64,000 bases of DNA from Lacisediminihabitans profunda (GCF_008040105.1 NZ_VRMG01000007.1:186001-250000), one strand, 5' to 3'. Positions 24,746 to 32,961 are shown, counted from the stretch's first letter. Notes: generated from the sequence alone by a model not told the origin. A program made the numbers and translations.

Positions 24746-26170
24746 GTGACGGATGTGGTCGTTGTGGGGTTGGGACCGGCCGGGATCATCGCCGCTGCGG
24801 TGCTCGCAGACGGCGGGCTGTCCGTCACCGCCATCCAGGCCGATGCACGGGACCACCTCCGCGCTCCACTCGTGTCGCCCCCGCCGACGCTCCGATCGAC
24901 TGCCGTCGAGGAGGCGATCGCGCAGGCGACGGCTCAGGCCGGGCTCGACGGCGTGGGCGGCTCGAAACGGCTCGCTGCGCCCCAGGCGTACCGACTTGAC
25001 GCGTGGTCGCTGCGCACCCGCAGCGCTACGCTCTCGCGCTATGGGGCACTTCCCTCCGACGCCGACCTCACCGATTGGCCCATCGAGCTTGAGGAGCTTG
25101 CCCGCTGGTACGACGTGGTCGAGCATGCCACAGCGGTCGGCCCACGCCCCGCGACGGTGTGGACCGAGCGCATGAACCGGGCCGCAGCGACGCTGGGCTG
25201 GAGCCCCTTCCCCGCCCCAGCCGCAGCCCAGACAGACGCCTCGTTCCTGCTCGACGGCCGCGGCGTGCACATCGTTCGGGCAAGCGTCACCGAGATCCTG
25301 CGAGGTTCGACAGGCGAGGTCACTGGCGTGGTCCTCGTTGACGCCGACGGGAGCCAGCGATCCTTGAACTGCGGTGTGGTCGTGGTGGCCGCATCGGTCA
25401 TCCCGACGGTGCGTCTGCTGCTGCTTTCGGGCATCACCGGAGCAGATGTCGTCGGTCGATGGTTCATGTCGCACAACGCCTTCGTCGTCCACGGCGACTT
25501 CGATGGGCAAGACCTGGGGCGTCGGCACGCCGGGCCCGCGACCGCTGTCGCAGTGGACGCGTTCGAGGGCGACCGGTTCGACCACACGGGTGTTGGCTTT
25601 CTCGGCGGGTCGATCCTTCAAGCGGCCATGACCGGGACCTGGCCACCGGAACGCCTCGCCGACGCGGCCGTCGGGCTGGGTGTGGAGGCCACGAGGGGGG
25701 CAGACGCGCTGGATTGGGTCCGCGCCCACCAGGCCTCGATCGGCACGGTGTGGGCGCAACCCGACCAGCTTCCCCGTCGCCAGAACGCTATCGACCTCGA
25801 CCCCACCCACCGCGACGTCACTGGCCGACCGGTTGCGCGTGTGACCTTTTCGCTCGCCCCGGACGATGTGCGCCGGTGGGAATTCCTCGCCGCCCGGATG
25901 ACGGAATGGCTTGACGCCGCAGGTGCGCGCTGTACGTGGATGCCACCGCTGGCGCCCCAGCCGCTGGGAACCCACCTGTACGGTGGCGTGCGAATGGGAA
26001 TTGACCCACGGACCTCGGCCGTGGACTCATATGGTCGCTTCCACGACGTGCCGGGCCTTGTCGTGGTCGGATCGTCGACGTTCCCGACGACGGGCGGCCG
26101 CGGTCCGCTCGAGACGATCGAGGCACTGACCTGGCGTAACGCCGACCACCTTGCCGCCGAACTGAGGTGA
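24746..26170 (+). CDS. GMC-family FAD oxidoreductase
   Basis: A 474-residue flavoprotein. The GTG at 24746 is preceded by GGAGGGG at eight bases and immediately gives the FAD motif VVVVGLGPAG; an in-frame extension to 24632 would run through the operator. The C-terminal GMC segment is complete, with GTHLYGGVRMGIDP and VVVGSSTFPTTGGRGPLETIEA. It fits alcohol or sugar oxidases/dehydrogenases, many of which oxidise a primary alcohol or glycoside hydroxyl. The first half is short for the family and has long variable parts. Its operator pair puts it in the island's regulon; it may oxidise an alcohol intermediate. Confidence 0.85.
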   Translation: MTDVVVVGLGPAGIIAAAVLADGGLSVTAIQADARDHLRAPLVSPPPTLRSTAVEEAIAQATAQAGLDGVGGSKRLAAPQAYRLDAWSLRTRSATLSRYGALPSDADLTDWPIELEELARWYDVVEHATAVGPRPATVWTERMNRAAATLGWSPFPAPAAAQTDASFLLDGRGVHIVRASVTEILRGSTGEVTGVVLVDADGSQRSLNCGVVVVAASVIPTVRLLLLSGITGADVVGRWFMSHNAFVVHGDFDGQDLGRRHAGPATAVAVDAFEGDRFDHTGVGFLGGSILQAAMTGTWPPERLADAAVGLGVEATRGADALDWVRAHQASIGTVWAQPDQLPRRQNAIDLDPTHRDVTGRPVARVTFSLAPDDVRRWEFLAARMTEWLDAAGARCTWMPPLAPQPLGTHLYGGVRMGIDPRTSAVDSYGRFHDVPGLVVVGSSTFPTTGGRGPLETIEALTWRNADHLAAELR

Positions 26171-26275
26171 TCACCGGCCGGGTTCTCGGCACACGCACAC
26201 GGTGACGCTCGTCTCCAGCTGGATGTGCCGAAATATCAATGTCATGTGTTTCATGTTCCGGAAAGGAGGGTTCAA

Positions 26276-27064
26276 CTGTCACGGATGCTGGGCTATGTCG
26301 CCCCACGAGCACATCGCACGTCGGAGGCGATCGGAACGGACACGCTCGCCCAATTCACCGCCCTCGCTCACCTGCACGCGGACGGATGGGGAGTGGCGAC
26401 TCTCGATGCCTCCGGCGATGTGGGCGTCACAGGGGGCCGATCACAGGCGTCGCCCGCCGAACTCGCGCCTCACGTTGACCCGCCGGCTCGCGCGCGAACG
26501 ATCTACCTGCGCTTCGCGAGCAGGGGTTCGCCACCTACTCCGGAAAACACTCAGCCCTTCTTGCGCGATCGACTGGCCTTCCAGCACAACGGGCTCATGG
26601 CCCCTCGCGATCGTGCACTCGAGATGCTCTCCGTCGAAGACCGATTGCACCTGCGCGGGACGACGGACAGCGAGGTGTATTTCGCGGTCCTGAGAAGCGA
26701 GCTGCAAGGACAACCCACCGGCGACCCGGGCCTGAGCGACGTCGCACGTGCCGTGACGCGCCTGCGAGCGCAGTACCCCGCGTCCTGTCTGAATGCGTTG
26801 CTGCTCACGAAGCACGGGCTCATCGTCGTGCATTCGGCGGGAACGGCGTCCGCTCCCCTTGCCGCCTTCGCCGCGCGGGAAGCCGATCCGACCCGACTTC
26901 CGCCAGGGCACGGCAGCGACTACAACATTCTGCGCTACACCTCGACCGAGTCTGGGGCACACGTGGTGTCGACGACCGGTGTCGAACAGGACGGTTGGAC
27001 GGACCTGCCGGCAGACTCGATCAGTCTCATCACCGCAGCGGCTGTGATACACCTCGCGCTGTGA
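26276..27064 (+). CDS. Class II glutamine-amidotransferase-like protein, Ser in place of catalytic Cys
   Basis: A 262-residue Ntn-type protein related to YafJ/EgtC amidotransferases. Conserved blocks are RMLGYVAPR, HLHADGWGVA, IYLRFASRG, NTQPF and LAFQHNGLM. Homologues begin Met-Cys-Arg, and the Cys becomes the N-terminal nucleophile. Here GGAAAGGAGGG stands six bases before CTG TCA CGG ATG, so starting at CTG 26276 gives Met-Ser-Arg-Met, with Ser at the nucleophile position. Starting at ATG 26285 would place the ribosome binding site about 15 bases away and remove the nucleophile altogether. Ser can serve in other Ntn hydrolases. It may hydrolyse a gamma-glutamyl amide made by the nearby ligase (inference). 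No operator pair was seen upstream. Confidence 0.75.
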   Translation: MSRMLGYVAPRAHRTSEAIGTDTLAQFTALAHLHADGWGVATLDASGDVGVTGGRSQASPAELAPHVDPPARARTIYLRFASRGSPPTPENTQPFLRDRLAFQHNGLMAPRDRALEMLSVEDRLHLRGTTDSEVYFAVLRSELQGQPTGDPGLSDVARAVTRLRAQYPASCLNALLLTKHGLIVVHSAGTASAPLAAFAAREADPTRLPPGHGSDYNILRYTSTESGAHVVSTTGVEQDGWTDLPADSISLITAAAVIHLAL

Positions 27065-27478
27065 TTCAGCCGCCGGAACGGCTCCCTCACTGTGCTGTCT
27101 GGATGAGTGAATCCCAATTCTTGGGTCTTGTCAGGCCGCTCAGCCTGAAGGAGATCGCCCCGATCGAACCGTTCGCGATGCACGGCAGCCACGACCGGCC
27201 GGTTGGCGATTCCACGCAACTCGTAGATGGCGATGCCGATCACGGGGGCGGCGACCGGGACGGGTCTAGGCCGACCCAAGGCGGCCCCATTTTCTCGCGA
27301 GATCGAAAGTTCACTGGATCGACGCTGGTCGGAGCCACCGTTCCATTTCCCGGCTGGGCCGCGCCCCAGGTGGGCACCGGGAGCAGCCCGGCAATCCCCC
27401 GGGTTCCTCAGAGACAGCACCCGCCGCTTGATGTTCGAGCCGGGACGCAGGACGATGGGCCACGGAGCGGAGCACCAG
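27065..27478. other. Intergenic stretch without recognised gene
   Basis: About 410 bases between the amidotransferase-like and glycosidase genes. Open frames exist on both strands, but none matches a family, has a ribosome binding site, or looks better than chance for this base composition. No operator pair of the island type is seen. Confidence 0.5.
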
Positions 27479-29842
27479 ATGAGCACGACGGCGGCTGATC
27501 ACGCGGCACTGACGCTGGAGCAGCAGATCTCCCTGCTGTCCGGCGCAGACTTCTGGCGCACGCGCGCGCTCCCGGGCATCCCCGCCATCCGGCTGGCCGA
27601 CGGTCCCCACGGCTTACGCGTGCAGGCGAACGATGCCGACCACCTGGGGATCTACGGCAGCGTGCCGTCGACCTGCTTCCCGCCCGCGGTGACCCTGGCG
27701 AGCAGCTGGGACCTCGGCCTCGTGCGAGAGGTGGGCGAGGCGGTCGGACGAGAGGCCAGAGCTCTCGGCGTCGGAGTCGTGCTCGGTCCCGGCTTGAACA
27801 TCAAGCGGCATCCGCTCTGTGGCCGCAACTTCGAGTACTACTCCGAGGATCCGCTGCTCTCCGGTCGCCTCGCTTCGGCGGCCGTGCTCGGCATCCAGAG
27901 CACCGGGGTGGGCGCCTGCATCAAGCACCTGGCCGTGAACAACCAGGAGCACCGTCGCTTCGTGATCGACGCCATCGTGGACGAGCGAACTCGACGAGAG
28001 TTGTACCTTCGCGGGTTTGAGATCGCGGTGCGCGAGTCCCGTCCGCGAATGGTGATGGCCGCCTACAACCGCGTGAACGGCGTGCACTGTGCAGACGACC
28101 CGCAACTGCTCACCGGTGTGCTGCGCGACGAGTGGGGCTTCGAAGGTGTCGTCGTGAGCGACTGGGGCGCCGAAGCCGACCGAGTCACGGGAATCGGCGC
28201 GGGCATGGACCTGGAGATGCCGGGAGGGCTGGACCGCCGGAGCGAGCTGCTGGCGGCGGTCGCCGCCGGGGCTCTCGGGATCGAGGCGATCGGCACCAGC
28301 GTGGCACGGATCGGGGCGCTCGCGAACGCGCTTCCCGGGCAGGAGGGCGCGCTCGACGAGCTCGTGGATGCCCACGACGCCCTGTCGAGGCGGGCTGCCG
28401 CGGCGAGCGCCGTGGTCCTCGCCAACGATGGAGTGCTTCCGCTGGACCGCAGCCAGAGCATCGCGGTGATCGGCGCCTTCGCGGGGCAGCCCCGCTACCA
28501 GGGCGGCGGAAGCTCTCTCGTCACCCCCACTCGCGTCACCACCATGCTCGACGCCTTCACCGCGGCGGGCGTCGACGCGGTCTTCGCGGCGGGGTACGAC
28601 CCCGATCGGTCGGAGCCGGATGCGACGCTGATCGAAGGTGCCGTCGCCGTCGCCGCCCACGCGGACGTGGCGATCGTGATGGTGGGACTTCCCGGCCTCC
28701 TGGAGAGCGAGGGCTTCGATCGCACCACGCTGTCGTTGCCCCGCCAGCACGACGACCTCGTTGCGGCCGTCGCGGCGGCGAACCCGCGAACGGTCGTGGT
28801 CCTGAGCAACGGAGCGCCCGTGCTCATGCCGTGGCAAACCCGCGTGTCGGCGATTCTCGAGTGCTACCTGGGTGGCCAGGCGAGTGGGGGAGCCGCCGTC
28901 GACGCCCTGCTCGGCATCGTCGAGCCGGCCGGTCGTCTCGCCGAGACATTCCCGGCGGCTCGGCAGGATGTGGCGGCCGACCCGTTCTTCCCGGGCGGCA
29001 CGCACCAGGTCGAATACCGGGAGGGCATCTTCGTGGGCTATCGGCACGCGACGACCGCCGGCGTGGCGCCCCTGTTCCCGTTCGGCCACGGCCTCGGCTA
29101 CGGCGCCACCACGTGGTCCGGCGCGGGCGTGGACCGCACTGACATCCCCTCGGGCGAGGGCGTCGTCGTGTCCGTGAGTGTCGATAATGTCGGTGATCGA
29201 GCCACGAGCGACGTGGTGCAGGTCTACTCGCGCGACCTGACGGCGACCGTGCTGCGGCCGCGCCGCGAACTGGCGGGCTTCGCGAGAGTGCGCCTCGAGC
29301 CCGGCGAGCGGCGCCGGGTCGATATCGAGGTCGACCCGCGATCCTTCGCCTTCTGGGACGTCCGCGTTCAGGACTGGCGTACGCCGAGCGGTGCCTTCGA
29401 CCTCGAGGTCGCACGCTCGAGCGAGAAGGTGGTCGCCGCGCTGACCGTCGTCGTGCACGGGGACTGCTCGGATTCCGCAGAGCCGCCGACCACGCCGACC
29501 ATCGCTACCGACGACGAGGACTTCGAGCGCCGGCTCGGCCGCGCCATCCCGGAGCCCGCGCCCACGAGACCGTTCACCAGGGAGACCACCGTCGGCGACC
29601 TCTCGGTGACCGTCGTCGGACGGATGCTGCGCGCCGTCATCCGGCGAACCGCCACGTTTCCCGAGGAGTCCAGGCAGGACCCGGCGACCATGGAGATGAT
29701 CAAGCGCACCACGGATGAGCTTCCCTTGCGCGCGCTGGTGCAGTTCTCGAACGGGAGCGCGTCCTGGGCTGCCCTCGATTCCCTGATCGCCCTCGCCAAC
29801 GGGCGGCCGTTCGCCGCAGTGAGGGCGCTTTTTCGGCGTTAG
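27479..29842 (+). CDS. Glycoside hydrolase family 3 beta-glycosidase
   Basis: A 787-residue GH3 enzyme without signal peptide, so probably cytoplasmic. The ATG at 27479 has GGAG six bases upstream. Domains in order: GH3 N-terminal barrel (about 1-300) with LGPGLNIKRHPLCGRNFEY, KHLAVNNQEHRR and the nucleophile Asp228 in VVVSDWGAE; GH3 C-terminal domain (about 320-550); a fibronectin-III-like domain (about 560-660); and a further C-terminal segment of about 120 residues that I do not recognise. It releases sugars from beta-glucosides, xylosides or similar. It follows the catabolic island but has no island-type operator. Confidence 0.92.
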   Translation: MSTTAADHAALTLEQQISLLSGADFWRTRALPGIPAIRLADGPHGLRVQANDADHLGIYGSVPSTCFPPAVTLASSWDLGLVREVGEAVGREARALGVGVVLGPGLNIKRHPLCGRNFEYYSEDPLLSGRLASAAVLGIQSTGVGACIKHLAVNNQEHRRFVIDAIVDERTRRELYLRGFEIAVRESRPRMVMAAYNRVNGVHCADDPQLLTGVLRDEWGFEGVVVSDWGAEADRVTGIGAGMDLEMPGGLDRRSELLAAVAAGALGIEAIGTSVARIGALANALPGQEGALDELVDAHDALSRRAAAASAVVLANDGVLPLDRSQSIAVIGAFAGQPRYQGGGSSLVTPTRVTTMLDAFTAAGVDAVFAAGYDPDRSEPDATLIEGAVAVAAHADVAIVMVGLPGLLESEGFDRTTLSLPRQHDDLVAAVAAANPRTVVVLSNGAPVLMPWQTRVSAILECYLGGQASGGAAVDALLGIVEPAGRLAETFPAARQDVAADPFFPGGTHQVEYREGIFVGYRHATTAGVAPLFPFGHGLGYGATTWSGAGVDRTDIPSGEGVVVSVSVDNVGDRATSDVVQVYSRDLTATVLRPRRELAGFARVRLEPGERRRVDIEVDPRSFAFWDVRVQDWRTPSGAFDLEVARSSEKVVAALTVVVHGDCSDSAEPPTTPTIATDDEDFERRLGRAIPEPAPTRPFTRETTVGDLSVTVVGRMLRAVIRRTATFPEESRQDPATMEMIKRTTDELPLRALVQFSNGSASWAALDSLIALANGRPFAAVRALFRR

Positions 29843-29857
29843 ACCCCTCCCGGCGCC

Positions 29858-30646
29858 CTACAGCGACGGCCGGGTGCCGATGACGACCGTCGCGTCGAGG
29901 TCCTCCGAGTTGGCGATTCTGGGGATCAGCCCGGCACGCGAGAAGATCTCGGCGGTGAGCGGCGCCTGCCTCTCACTCGCCTCCACGAGCAGGTGGCCGC
30001 CCGGTGCGAGCCAGCGTGGCGCCTCGGCGGCCACCCGCCGCTGCACGGCCAGGCCATCCGCTCCGCCGTCGAGCGTCACCCGCGGCTCATGCAGGCGGGC
30101 CTCCGGCGGCATCGTCGCGATCCTGTCGGTCGGCACGTACGGCGTGTTGCAGAGCAGGATGTCGATGCGCCCGGCGAGCGACCGGGGAAGCGGGCCGAAG
30201 ATATCTCCCTCGAACACGCGGCGGGGATCGAGGTTGCGGCGGGCGCACGCCACGGCGGCTGGTTCGATGTCAGACGCATACAGGTCGAGCCCGTCGACTT
30301 CGGACATCAACGCCTTGCCGAGCGCGCCGCTCCCGCAGCACAGGTCGAGGGCCACCGACCCGGGACGGGCGAGCGCCGCCGCCTCCTGCACGAGGAACTC
30401 CGTGCGGCGTCGCGGAACGAACACCCCGGGGCCGACGGCGATCCGCAGTCCACGGAATTCGGCCCAACCGAGGATGTGCTCGAGGGGGAACCCGGCGACG
30501 CGGCGCGCGACCATGCCTTCGAGTTCGGCGGGGGACGCCCCGGCCGCCAGCAGCAGCCGGGCCTCGTCCTCGGCGAAGACGCAGCCCGCGGCCCGGAGGG
30601 TGGACACGATGGCGGGCTCGGAGAGAGCGGCTGAGGGACGTGACAT
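29858..30646 (-). CDS. PrmC/HemK-like protein N5-glutamine methyltransferase
   Basis: A 262-residue SAM-dependent methyltransferase of the HemK group. The SAM motif is ALDLCCGSGALGKAL. The substrate motif, usually NPPY, reads LLCNTPYVPTDRI; NAPY or NTPY variants are usual in the shorter actinobacterial subgroup annotated as putative protein N(5)-glutamine methyltransferase. Its target may be a glutamine of a protein other than the release factors. It stands alone, convergent with the glycosidase 15 bases away. Confidence 0.82.
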   Translation of the reverse strand: MSRPSAALSEPAIVSTLRAAGCVFAEDEARLLLAAGASPAELEGMVARRVAGFPLEHILGWAEFRGLRIAVGPGVFVPRRRTEFLVQEAAALARPGSVALDLCCGSGALGKALMSEVDGLDLYASDIEPAAVACARRNLDPRRVFEGDIFGPLPRSLAGRIDILLCNTPYVPTDRIATMPPEARLHEPRVTLDGGADGLAVQRRVAAEAPRWLAPGGHLLVEASERQAPLTAEIFSRAGLIPRIANSEDLDATVVIGTRPSL

Positions 30647-30722
30647 GTCGGCGCCTTTCGTCAGTGCGCGTGGGGCCGCTCCAAGAATATGCGGACGATG
30701 TCGACGACGGATGCCCTGCGCC

Positions 30723-31136
30723 CTACCCCAGGTCGGTCTCGCCGATGCTGACGATGTCCGGCTCGCTGACGGTTCCCTTCACCACGCAGGAGGCGATGGC
30801 TCCGTAGACGGGGTTCTGGGCGGTGCCGCCCGGGGGTTGAAAGCTCACCTGGACGGTGAAGCTGCCGTCGCTCTCGGCCTTCACGTTTGACGCGTCGTAC
30901 GGAGCGAAGACGGTCCCCGGGTTCTGCAGGCCGTAGTTCGCCCGCTCGGCGGCCGAGCAGGCGAGCCAGGCGTCGAGGCTGGTCAAGGAGTCGTTGGGAG
31001 AGCGAGGAACGGGTGACGCCGTCACCGTGGCGGTGACAGTGGGGGCCGGGGACGGCCCGGCGGCCGTCGTGGCGCAGCCGGAGAGCGCGGCGAGTCCCGC
31101 CGCCAGCACCAAAATCCGAACCGGAGACTTCGCATT
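30723..31136 (-). CDS. Small lipoprotein, unknown function; start frame uncertain
   Basis: A secreted lipoprotein of about 137 residues: a hydrophobic stretch RILVLAAGLAALSGC with a lipobox Cys, a Thr/Ala/Pro linker, and a C-terminal domain of about 90 residues containing NPVYGAIASCVVKGTVSEPD with a Cys pair. No family recognised. The start is a puzzle. GAGGGGGA is followed by an ATG at 31135, ideally spaced, but it is one base out of frame with the signal peptide. In frame there is no normal start between the ribosome binding site and the hydrophobic segment. A one-base sequence error or frameshift near 31100-31135 would explain it. Coordinates give the supported frame only. Confidence 0.6.
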   Translation of the reverse strand, partial: NAKSPVRILVLAAGLAALSGCATTAAGPSPAPTVTATVTASPVPRSPNDSLTSLDAWLACSAAERANYGLQNPGTVFAPYDASNVKAESDGSFTVQVSFQPPGGTAQNPVYGAIASCVVKGTVSEPDIVSIGETDLG

Positions 31137-31245
31137 CCCCCCTCGCCGTGGATGCGGCCAGCCTACGGCCGATCCGTGACCGATCGGCGTAATCCGTGCC
31201 TCGCGGTTGCTGGTGGTTGTCGGTTGCTGAGGCAACAATGGGGCC

Positions 31246-31944
31246 ATGTGCGGACGCTTTTCGATGGACAAGTCCACGGACGACCTGATCGAGGAATTCG
31301 TGGCAGTCGGCGGCGACTTTCGGGACTGGCGTCCGGGGTGGAACATCCGACCGACCGATCCGATCCTCACCGTGATCGAGTCGAGCAAGGGTGGGGGCGA
31401 GCCGGTGCGCCGGCTCGAGCTCGCCCGCTGGTCGCTCACGCCGTCCTGGTCCAAGACGCTCAAGATGAAGGTGCCCACGTTCAACGCGAGGAGCGAGAGC
31501 GCGGCGGATAAATCGTCGTTCGCGGCGGCGGTCAAGTCCAAGAGGGCCCTGATTCCGGCGTCGGGATACTACGAGTGGCAGACCGATCCGGTGACCAATA
31601 AGAAGACCCCGTTCTACATCCACCCGGGCGAGGGCGAGGTGCTGGCCTTCGCCGGACTGTACTCCTGGTGGAAGGACCACACGCTCGCCGAAGGCGACCC
31701 CAACCTCTGGACCCTCACCGTGACGATGCTCACGGCCGATTCGGTGCACACCCTCGACTACATCCACGACCGCAACCCGGTGCCGCTTCCGCGCGAGCTG
31801 TGGGCCGACTGGCTGGATCCCCGCATCGAGGGCGACCAATCGCTCGTCGACGCTGCGGTGGCCGCCGCGATCCCGGTCGCGGAGGCCCTCGAAATCACCG
31901 AGGTCGTGGCCGTGACGGATGACGCGCCCCGGCCGGCGGCGTGA
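31246..31944 (+). CDS. SRAP/YedK-HMCES abasic-site protein
   Basis: A 232-residue SOS-response-associated peptidase family protein. The required Met-Cys start (MCGRFS) leaves Cys2 as N-terminal nucleophile, which crosslinks to abasic sites in single-stranded DNA. Other family residues are WNIRPTDPI, FNARSES, IPASGYYEWQ and the His of IHDRNPVPL (commonly HxRMPV). Length is usual. It stands alone between the lipoprotein and thioredoxin. Confidence 0.92.
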   Translation: MCGRFSMDKSTDDLIEEFVAVGGDFRDWRPGWNIRPTDPILTVIESSKGGGEPVRRLELARWSLTPSWSKTLKMKVPTFNARSESAADKSSFAAAVKSKRALIPASGYYEWQTDPVTNKKTPFYIHPGEGEVLAFAGLYSWWKDHTLAEGDPNLWTLTVTMLTADSVHTLDYIHDRNPVPLPRELWADWLDPRIEGDQSLVDAAVAAAIPVAEALEITEVVAVTDDAPRPAA

Positions 31945-31964
31945 CCGGCACGGGCCGGGGATTA

Positions 31965-32017
31965 TTTTCGACCGGTTTTTTGCTCTATACAGTGACAGCA
32001 AAGATTTTCGATCGAAA
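31965..32017 (+). promoter_or_regulatory. Probable thioredoxin promoter with repeated TTTTCGAYCG element
   Basis: TTTTCGACCGG (31965) and TTTTCGATCGA (32005) are repeated 40 bp apart, about four helical turns; the second includes the palindrome TTTCGATCGAAA. TATACA near 31987 could be a -10 element. No known regulator is implied by sequence alone. Confidence 0.4.
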
Positions 32018-32025
32018 GGGGCCCC

Positions 32026-32403
32026 ATGGCTACCGTTGAACTTACCTACGACGCATTCGAGAAGACCGTCGCAAGCGAGGGCATCACCCTCGTCGACTTC
32101 TGGGCCGACTGGTGCGGCCCGTGCAAGATGTTCGGACCGATCTACGACGCGGCGAGCGAGCAGCACTCCGACGTCACCTTCGGCAAGGTCGACACCGAGG
32201 CCGAGCAGCAGTTGGCCGGTGCGGCCGGCATCACGTCGATCCCCACGCTCATGGCGTTCCGTGACGGGATCCTCGTGTTCTCGCAGCCCGGCGCACTTCC
32301 CGCCCCGGCCCTCGAGCAGGTAATCACCGCCGTGAAGGGTCTCGACATGGACAAGGTACGCGCCGAGATTGCCTCGCAGGAGGCGGCGGGCACCCCCGAG
32401 TAA
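32026..32403 (+). CDS. trxA: Thioredoxin
   Basis: A 125-residue thioredoxin with the active site WCGPC at residues 29-33 inside VDFWADWCGPCKMFG, and the cis-Pro loop SIPTLMAF. It reduces disulfides in the cytoplasm. The C-terminal end is about 15 residues longer than E. coli TrxA. GAAAGGGG precedes the ATG. It is monocistronic, convergent with the MarR gene. Confidence 0.93.
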   Translation: MATVELTYDAFEKTVASEGITLVDFWADWCGPCKMFGPIYDAASEQHSDVTFGKVDTEAEQQLAGAAGITSIPTLMAFRDGILVFSQPGALPAPALEQVITAVKGLDMDKVRAEIASQEAAGTPE

Positions 32404-32415
32404 CCGAGTCGACGT

Positions 32416-32451
32416 CCGCCGACCGCTAGTCGTCCGCCCAGCGGTCGGCGG
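32416..32451. terminator. Inverted repeat between convergent trxA and marR genes
   Basis: A perfect 12-base inverted repeat, CCGCCGACCGCT (32416-32427) and AGCGGTCGGCGG (32440-32451), with a 12-base loop, lies between convergent genes and covers the last codons of the MarR gene. It can form a strong hairpin in both directions but has no T-run. Confidence 0.5.
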
Positions 32452-32875
32452 TGGTGGTGCGGATGATTTCGAGCAGGCTGGCGCGCATCTGGGCGTTGTC
32501 GGCGATGCTGGGGAAGAGGTCCGCCTCCAGGTTCCTCGCCGCCGCCCATACCTCCTGGCCCTTGTCGGTTCGGGTGACGACGTGTCGTCGCCCGTCATCC
32601 GGGTGTTTGTGGCGCGCCACGTACCCCTCACGCTCGAGCCGCTCGAGCGTGCGTGACATGGTCTGCGTCTCCACCCGCGCCCGGTGGGCGAGTTCCGTCT
32701 GGCTGAGTGCGCCGGATCCGAGCAGATGCAGCACGATGAGCCCCGCGTGCGTGAGCCCGAGTTGCTCGAGGGCATCCACCCAGACGTGTTCGACGAGCCT
32801 CGCGGCGGTCGAGAGCAGTCGGCCGGTGGGCCAGGACGCCATGGCGTCGGATTGCTCGTTCTGCGTCTCGACCAT
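32426..32875 (-). CDS. MarR-family regulator
   Basis: A 149-residue MarR-type repressor with the winged helix LSQTELAHRARVETQTMSRT (in part) and the wing YVARHKHPDDGRRHVVTRT, containing the usual DxRxxxV pattern. It is divergent from the TspO-like/MFS pair, and a perfect palindrome lies between them, so it probably represses those genes and itself and responds to a small aromatic or drug-like ligand (inference). Confidence 0.9.
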   Translation of the reverse strand: MVETQNEQSDAMASWPTGRLLSTAARLVEHVWVDALEQLGLTHAGLIVLHLLGSGALSQTELAHRARVETQTMSRTLERLEREGYVARHKHPDDGRRHVVTRTDKGQEVWAAARNLEADLFPSIADNAQMRASLLEIIRTTTADRWADD

Positions 32876-32904
32876 GTGACCAATTTACTGCTACCGTGAA
32901 TTAG

Positions 32905-32916
32905 TCAGCTAGCTGA
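32905..32916. promoter_or_regulatory. MarR operator palindrome
   Basis: TCAGCTAGCTGA is a perfect 12-bp palindrome centred in the 86-bp gap between the divergent marR and TspO-like genes, with imperfect outer symmetry (ATTAG/TGAAT). Size and position fit a MarR dimer site. Confidence 0.68.
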
Positions 32917-32961
32917 TGAATAAGATCCGATCATTGACAGCCGTTCGCGAGGGAGTCTGCA

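Noticed and set aside
17804-27064. Ergothioneine cluster (EgtE-like aminotransferase, EgtC-like amidotransferase, glutamyl ligase)
   Set aside because: There is no EgtB or EgtD homologue, the ligase is of the glutamine-synthetase type, and the Rieske, oxidase and importer genes point to catabolism.
27065-27478. Frames covering the gap before the GH3 gene, including a longer GH3 N-terminus from 27227
   Set aside because: The extension is Arg/Pro-rich without signal features and has no ribosome binding site; ATG 27479 does.
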